Source: Synaphobranchus kaupii
Lineage: Eukaryota; Chordata; Actinopteri; Anguilliformes; Synaphobranchidae
Assembly (NCBI GenBank): GCA_029718625.1
Contig: CM056387.1
Location: 39,015,994 to 39,079,993 of the forward strand
Length of the DNA: 64,000 nt
Direction: 5' to 3'
Shown here in pieces: positions 59,245 to 64,000 of the stretch. Every line of letters starts with the position of its first letter. Positions within the stretch are counted from its first letter, which is position 1. A program made the position numbers and the translations under genes. The notes under the pieces were generated by a model that was given only the letters and a program-made list of their open reading frames with translations, searched no databases and was not told the origin of the DNA.

Positions 59245-59362
59245 AGCGCCAGTCTCCCTGGAAACCCACAGAATAAATAAACAAAAAGAAAAGAAGAGTC
59301 TCCCGTTGGTTGGGGGGGACGGGGGAGGACGGGGGAGGACGGGACGGGACGGGACGGGACGG

Positions 59363-59584
59363 CTAGCGCCGGCGGAAGGCGCGGGAGATCCTCCAGGCGT
59401 TGGGCTCCTCGTAGCGGTTGTACAGCGGCTCCAGGCGCTGCTGCTTCTTCTGCTTGCTCAGACGGGTGGGGTCGGACACTTTGAAGAAGGCGGGGGGCAA
59501 ACTCCACCAGCCAGCGCGGGGTCAATGGTGGTCACCTCACGCATGTACTCCTTAGTGGTCAGCACCAGCTCGTGGTACACCACC
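59363..59584 (-). CDS. dhx8: dhx8 terminal coding exon (C-terminus and stop)
   Basis: Last coding exon of the DEAH-box splicing helicase DHX8 (yeast Prp22 orthologue), which releases spliced mRNA from the spliceosome. The acceptor CCCCAG precedes 59584. The exon completes the split W codon and reads [20 protein letters not shown], then PRWLVEFAP, then [20 protein letters not shown] and [10 protein letters not shown] with TAG at 59365-59363. That is the invariant tail of vertebrate DHX8. The exon measures 222 bp where the reading predicts 220. The two extra bases are each a one-base lengthening of a G/C run (+ strand 59518-59521 and 59492-59497), which break the frame twice within 30 bp. Protein similarity is otherwise excellent, so sequence error is more likely than loss of function. 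Confidence 0.95.
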
Positions 59585-59610
59585 CTGGGGAACGGGGAGA
59601 GGGGTCACTC

Positions 59611-59975
<365 letters not shown>

Positions 59976-60839
59976 TCTGTACCCATGACTCACAGAATAT
60001 AATGAATACAAAAATCCAGGATTGTTAAAACAAAAAGAATAAATTCAATAATATAAAACAAAAATATTCTGAAATATTTGGCATGGGATAATCTGGCTGA
60101 ACAGATTTTTCTTCTGCACAACTAGCTTCTGAATAAATAACTTCTGAGAACTTGTTTAAAGCACGTGGAGCTAGCCAACTTGCTCGCTAGTCTAATAACC
60201 TATATGAGCCTTCAAGAACATTCTCTGGTGTTTTTTGTTAGTTTGCAGACTTGGACATCACGCACACCCTGTGCTTTTCAGCTTCTGCGCTCCGCAGGTT
60301 AAGCCAGTTTGTGACAATTATGGGTTTTTACTTGAATGGACCATGCGCAGGCTAAAAAAGGTTAGATGATATATTGTGTTTGTACATCTTACAATAACAG
60401 CAGGCGACTATGTTTACGATGGGAAAGTGAGCTGAGCTAGGAAACGTACAACTATTTACTGAAATGCCTGAGGTTTACGTCTCCTGTGGAGTACAACTGT
60501 GTCGCAACCAAGGCTTGCAACTGGATTGCATCATAGACATAAAACTACTAGACTGGACAAAATGCAGCGACTTCACCCCTTCAACTCAGCCCTGGAAAAT
60601 GACTGAATGGGGCCGGAGGACAAAGCGCTGGTCCCTGTACAGTAAACCAGTACATACATACGCTACAGCTGGATCTTCAACTGCACGACAAGTTCAACAC
60701 ACTGTTTGAAATTTCAATTAATATATTTTGCGCTCTCTCTTATCATGCCATAGCAAATTCAAACTGCATTACTGTTCTTTCATAAAATAACAGCTTATTT
60801 TGATCCTTGTAAAAATCATTCTGAAACTACAAAAAGTGC

Positions 60840-61030
60840 ATTACCCTTCATAATTAAAAATTCTTTCTGATGGTGATATTTATGTACCATTCATCCAATA
60901 TGCATTTGCATCTTGTCGTAATCGTCATTTACATGCAATTGAAGATTATGCAAATGCACAGCATCGCATTTTAAAAATTTCTCTTTGATTAATTTCAAAT
61001 TATGCTAATTATTTTCTGATGTAATGGAGC
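60840..61030. promoter_or_regulatory. Candidate intronic octamer-containing element
   Basis: Within an AT-rich part of the dhx8 intron, ATTTGCAT (60904-60911) and ATGCAAAT (60948-60955) are perfect octamer motifs in opposite orientation, 44 bp apart. CTAATTATTTTC lies nearby (about 61004). POU-domain proteins bind this octamer. The arrangement is compatible with a conserved enhancer, but conservation cannot be checked here. Confidence 0.25.
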
Positions 61031-61769
61031 GAGCGGGACGGAGAAAGAGAGGGGGGAGGGGCAACATTACCTCTACTTTAGAATAATGAGCGTTATTTTA
61101 TGTCATACCAACAGAGCACCAGGAAGTGGCTTTGAGGGGCATTCACCGTAATTTTAACTGCCTCGGCCACACTTTTCATACGGCCAATGAGCAGGCAGGA
61201 AAGAAATATATCACGATGGTCACAGGATTGATTCTCAGACCAAATAACGTGCTTAACCTTGAGTGTTTCAGCGCTCAAGTCCAGCTGTCTAGATTGCAAA
61301 GACTGGATAAGGAAACGGGAGATAAAAAGGGTGGAAGAGGTTTGTCTGAGAAAAACAGAGCAGAGACACCCATTAGAACATTTCTTCCCATTACGTTTCC
61401 ATGCAGATCTTTTTCCCCATACAAGGCAATCAGTGGAATACCACACTCTGTATCTGCCAAACGCTACACTGCAGTGTTCATGGAAGCGACTCTGCCATTG
61501 GTCCATTCGCACCACGGCCCAATCGCCTCCACCAATCACGCGGCGCTACGTCTGCGGGGTGCTTTCCCTGACGGCGCGCCCAGCCTCAAACCACAAACCG
61601 AACGCCCGGCCGTTAATTTCATTTCCGCTGGGTGAAAAACGTTTTGGCGGGTTGAGCTTCCCACAGTGGGCCCCAGTCTGGCTCGCCGGCGCTGGTCCCG
61701 CCTCCTAGCGGGTCAAGGCCTTGCCAGTGTGAGTGCGGGCGGGGCGGGGCGGGCGGGGACGGGACTCAC

Positions 61770-61951
61770 CACTCGGGCTGGCGGTTGAAGAGGGCGCTGG
61801 AGGGGTGGATGTACACCACCTGCTGGTCGATGAGGGTACGGTAGCCCCTCCTGCGGGTCCTTTTTGGCGGCGTTCCGGAAGAAACCGCTGCAGATGGCCT
61901 TCTGCACACGCACCGTGGCTTTGCCGCACGACACCACGTCCAGCTTGTGTC
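61770..61951 (-). CDS. dhx8: dhx8 penultimate coding exon
   Basis: Encodes the OB-fold part of the DHX8 C-terminal region. It reads [35 protein letters not shown] and, after a frame change, [20 protein letters not shown] then RQPE plus two bases of the split W codon. The acceptor is TTCCAG before 61951 and the donor is GTGAGT after 61770. The exon is 182 bp against 180 expected from the protein. One extra base lies at the exon start (G doubled at the acceptor, + strand 61951-61952) and one in a G run (+ strand CCCC, 61845-61848). Both extend G/C runs, the same kind of change seen in the last exon. Amino-acid identity with the vertebrate family is near complete apart from these frame breaks. 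Confidence 0.95.
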
Positions 61952-63247
61952 CTGGAATCAAACCGGGCACAAGCGAGCTCAGCACGTTGTTCATTTGAGT
62001 CAAAGGCACAAGCTCCCACAAAAATATCGTTTTTTTAAATTCTGGTGTATAAATGGGTTACAGCACTGGTTCCAAAATGTCACGACCACGTCACCCTTTT
62101 AATAAGCAGCCCCCTTTGTTTCTTTGATCAAACCCTTCTAAAAAAAGTCTAAATGTATGTTCGAATAGCTAAAATACAGCATTAAATGTGACTGGTTCCA
62201 AGGCCTACGGAAAGCTCATTATTTCTTTCCCACATTCATCTCAATCTCAAACAGTTTGGGAAGCGCCGGGTTACGGAACGTCTAAGGTTTAAAACTGTAA
62301 GCACAGGCAAGGGACTCTGGGTAATGGGCCTGCGCGCGAATAAATAATGCACTAGCGTAAATGGCGCCGCTGCGTTCGTACACGGACGCTTGCAGGATGT
62401 TCAATTTATATTGACTTAATAACGCTGTCATGTCATGTAAAATTTATAGGAAGGAAAGCCTTTCCCTTCTCTGCGAAATAAGGACCATTCATCGTGTTTC
62501 CTATCCAGTAAAGCGTAATTGTTTTTTTATGCCATTTCCTTTCCACGCTTAATAACATGATCTGAACCAGGCACAGCAGGGCCTTTCTCCAGCGTAATTA
62601 CAGTCTAATGAGTGCTCTCAATATGCTATTATCAGTTAGCCTTGAAAAGTGCTTTTCCCACTTTTTACAATTGTCTGTTCCCATTCCTATTTTTATTATT
62701 TTTTTTCCCTGGTTTTTTTTGTCATGGCGAGACTTGCAATCATGCCGGCAATTGTGGCGCAAAAAATAAAATGGAGAATACAAGGTCTCATGCCTGTTTG
62801 TTTTTAAAAGAACACTAGTCATGTGTTCTTTGATTAAGTCTCATATCCCGCACTAACAGAGACCAGAATCACTGATTCCTCACACAAAGATCGCTCGTCT
62901 CATTTCTACATGTTGTCTACAGCGGGGGGGGGTGTGGGGGGTTTCCAACATTTTCTGATCCATGGGACCCCCACCCAGGCTCAGACATCCAGGGGACCCC
63001 CACCCAGGCTCAAAGACATCCAGGGGACCCCCATCATAAGTTAGAGGGTTTTATTAAAAAAATATATATACATTTTTTAAAAATGTGTATAATATTTTTT
63101 TAATATTTTTCCAAATCTATCTATAGTCATTGCATATCAAGTCTGGCCAGGGACCCCCTACAGTACCCCCTGTTAAAAACCCTGGCGTTTCACAGATACA
63201 CAACTCTGCCCACCGCCCGTTTTCTCCTATCCCATGATGCTCCTCAC
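61952..63247 (-). other. dhx8 intron
   Basis: 1,296-bp GT-AG intron on minus (donor GTGAGG). It contains a direct repeat around GGGACCCCCACCCAGGCTCA (about 62966 and 62994) with related GGGACCCCC blocks to 63160, probably part of an unclassified dispersed element, and AT-rich sequence at 63050-63110. No coding exon in it. Confidence 0.9.
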
Positions 63248-63444
63248 CGATCCATGATGCCCAGCATCTGCTTGCGGATGTCCTGAGCTCGGCGCAGTGA
63301 CCTCGCCTGGATGAAGTTCTCGTAGCACCAGGGGTTGGAGAACTTGTTGTTCTTCCAGGAGTTGTAGACGGCCAGCAGGGTCAGGTGATCTCCCTCTGGC
63401 TGGTGGAACTTGGCCTTCTTCTGGTCTGCCAGGGCCTGCTTGTC
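63248..63444 (-). CDS. dhx8: dhx8 internal exon (HA2/OB-fold region)
   Basis: 197 bp, intact. It reads [40 protein letters not shown] and [20 protein letters not shown] then LGIMD, ending in two bases of the next R codon. The acceptor TTTCAG and donor GTGAGG are clean. This block spans the end of the helicase-associated HA2 domain and the linker to the OB fold. The [20 protein letters not shown] stretch is highly characteristic of DEAH splicing helicases. Length equals the expected 65 codons plus two bases, with no indel. Confidence 0.97.
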
Positions 63445-63809
63445 CTGAAATGCACAACAGCACCACCCGCAGGCTCTTCAGGGAACTGCAAGCGCCTCTT
63501 TAAGAACTGAATCGCAAAGATTATATACGCGAGTCTGAAGCCAAAACTAGAAACCTTATACATACATTTGTCATGTTTCACACTAAACATTAGCAATGTT
63601 ATCTACAGGATGAAATGATTTAGAAGGTCAAAAAGTATGAATATGTACTGAATACATCAATTTGGTTCCTTCTAAAAAAAAGACAAGACATAACACAGAC
63701 ATAGGCTGTTGAACCAACATTTATTGATAGAAATTTGCCTCAGAAAAACTAATTTCAGAAGAGCCAATAGGAAGAGAGTGAGCGAGTGTGTGGGAGTGGC
63801 CTGCGGTAC
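63445..63809 (-). other. dhx8 intron
   Basis: 365-bp GT-AG intron on minus (donor GTACCG, acceptor TTTCAG). AT-rich in the middle; nothing else recognised. Confidence 0.92.
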
Positions 63810-63938
63810 CTTGGGCCTGTAGAAGACGTTCTGCACAGATAGCATGGAGACGATGGTCAGCATCTCCTCACTGCAGCCCAGGTGTACAGACATGATGAGC
63901 ATCTTACACAACATGGGCTCCAGAGGGAACTCAGCCAT
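63810..63938 (-). CDS. dhx8: dhx8 internal exon (HA2 region), first visible
   Basis: 129 bp, exactly 43 codons in phase 0. It reads [40 protein letters not shown] and RPK. The FPLEPxLxKML...C..E.L.I..MLSV sequence is the signature of the HA2 domain that follows the RecA2 domain in DEAH-box helicases. The exon starts right after CTCTCTCAG, so the first Met is internal, not an initiator. The rest of the gene (N-terminal S1 domain and the RecA1/RecA2 helicase core) lies beyond the right edge of the window. Confidence 0.97.
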
Positions 63939-64000
63939 CTGAGAGAGGGAGGAGAGGGAGAGAGTGAGGGAGGGATAGAGGGGAGAGGGGGAGTGAGGGA
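63939..64000 (-). other. dhx8 intron, 3' end only
   Basis: GA-rich on + (pyrimidine-rich on minus), forming an extended polypyrimidine tract before the acceptor. The intron continues out of the window. Confidence 0.85.

Noticed and set aside
60464..60709. 81-codon + frame inside the dhx8 intron as a nested gene
   Set aside because: No recognised domain and no splice or promoter evidence. Its length is within chance for this composition.
61126..61708. Overlapping + frames of 149-169 codons opposite dhx8
   Set aside because: They lie in the intron on the opposite strand, overlap each other in different phases and show no family similarity.

Overview
This is eukaryotic, almost certainly teleost fish, genomic DNA. 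The evidence is intron-bearing exons of a conserved vertebrate splicing helicase, fish-style Tc1/mariner, hAT, tRNA-SINE and L1/Tx1-like LINE copies, abundant (CA)n, and no bacterial gene organisation. Nearly all long open frames here are translations of tandem repeats whose units lack stop codons; I do not call them genes.

The only gene I can support is at the right end, on the minus strand: the last four coding exons of dhx8 (DEAH-box pre-mRNA splicing helicase, yeast Prp22 orthologue) at 63938-63810, 63444-63248, 61951-61770 and 59584-59363. They encode the HA2/OB-fold C-terminal region (about 240 residues) and the stop codon, joined by GT-AG introns. The first two exons are intact. The last two contain four apparent +1 extensions of G/C runs, which I judge more likely to be consensus errors than real decay. 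The gene continues beyond the right edge.

The rest is dominated by a dense set of mutually unrelated minisatellites, roughly 25 kb or about 40% of the window. They are a 21/37-bp composite (1.9-3.0 kb), 40 bp (6.6-7.8), 38 bp (9.4-11.7), CA-compound arrays (15.8-16.4, 17.7-18.15 and 27.7-28.2), 28 bp (26.3-27.6), 33/35 bp (28.6-32.2), 26 bp (36.2-38.0), 27 bp (39.3-39.8), 32/37 bp (43.4-51.2, the largest), 29 bp (52.6-53.7) and 30 bp (54.3-57.8, running into a 500-N gap). Several show higher-order duplication and several have perfect palindromic cores.

Between the arrays lie mobile elements, several bounded by target-site duplications. They include a 1,023-bp hAT element with an 8-bp TSD that carries an antisense PIF1/Helitron-like helicase fragment, and a Tc1 fragment split by a 206-bp hAT MITE. 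There is also a 622-bp Tc1-type MITE with long inverted repeats, a 314-bp MITE, a 5'-truncated L1/Tx1-like LINE with an 11-bp TSD plus a second copy of its 3' tail, a single tRNA-SINE, and an inverted SINE pair whose tail leads directly into the 7.8-kb array. The remaining single-copy DNA shows no coding exon I can recognise.
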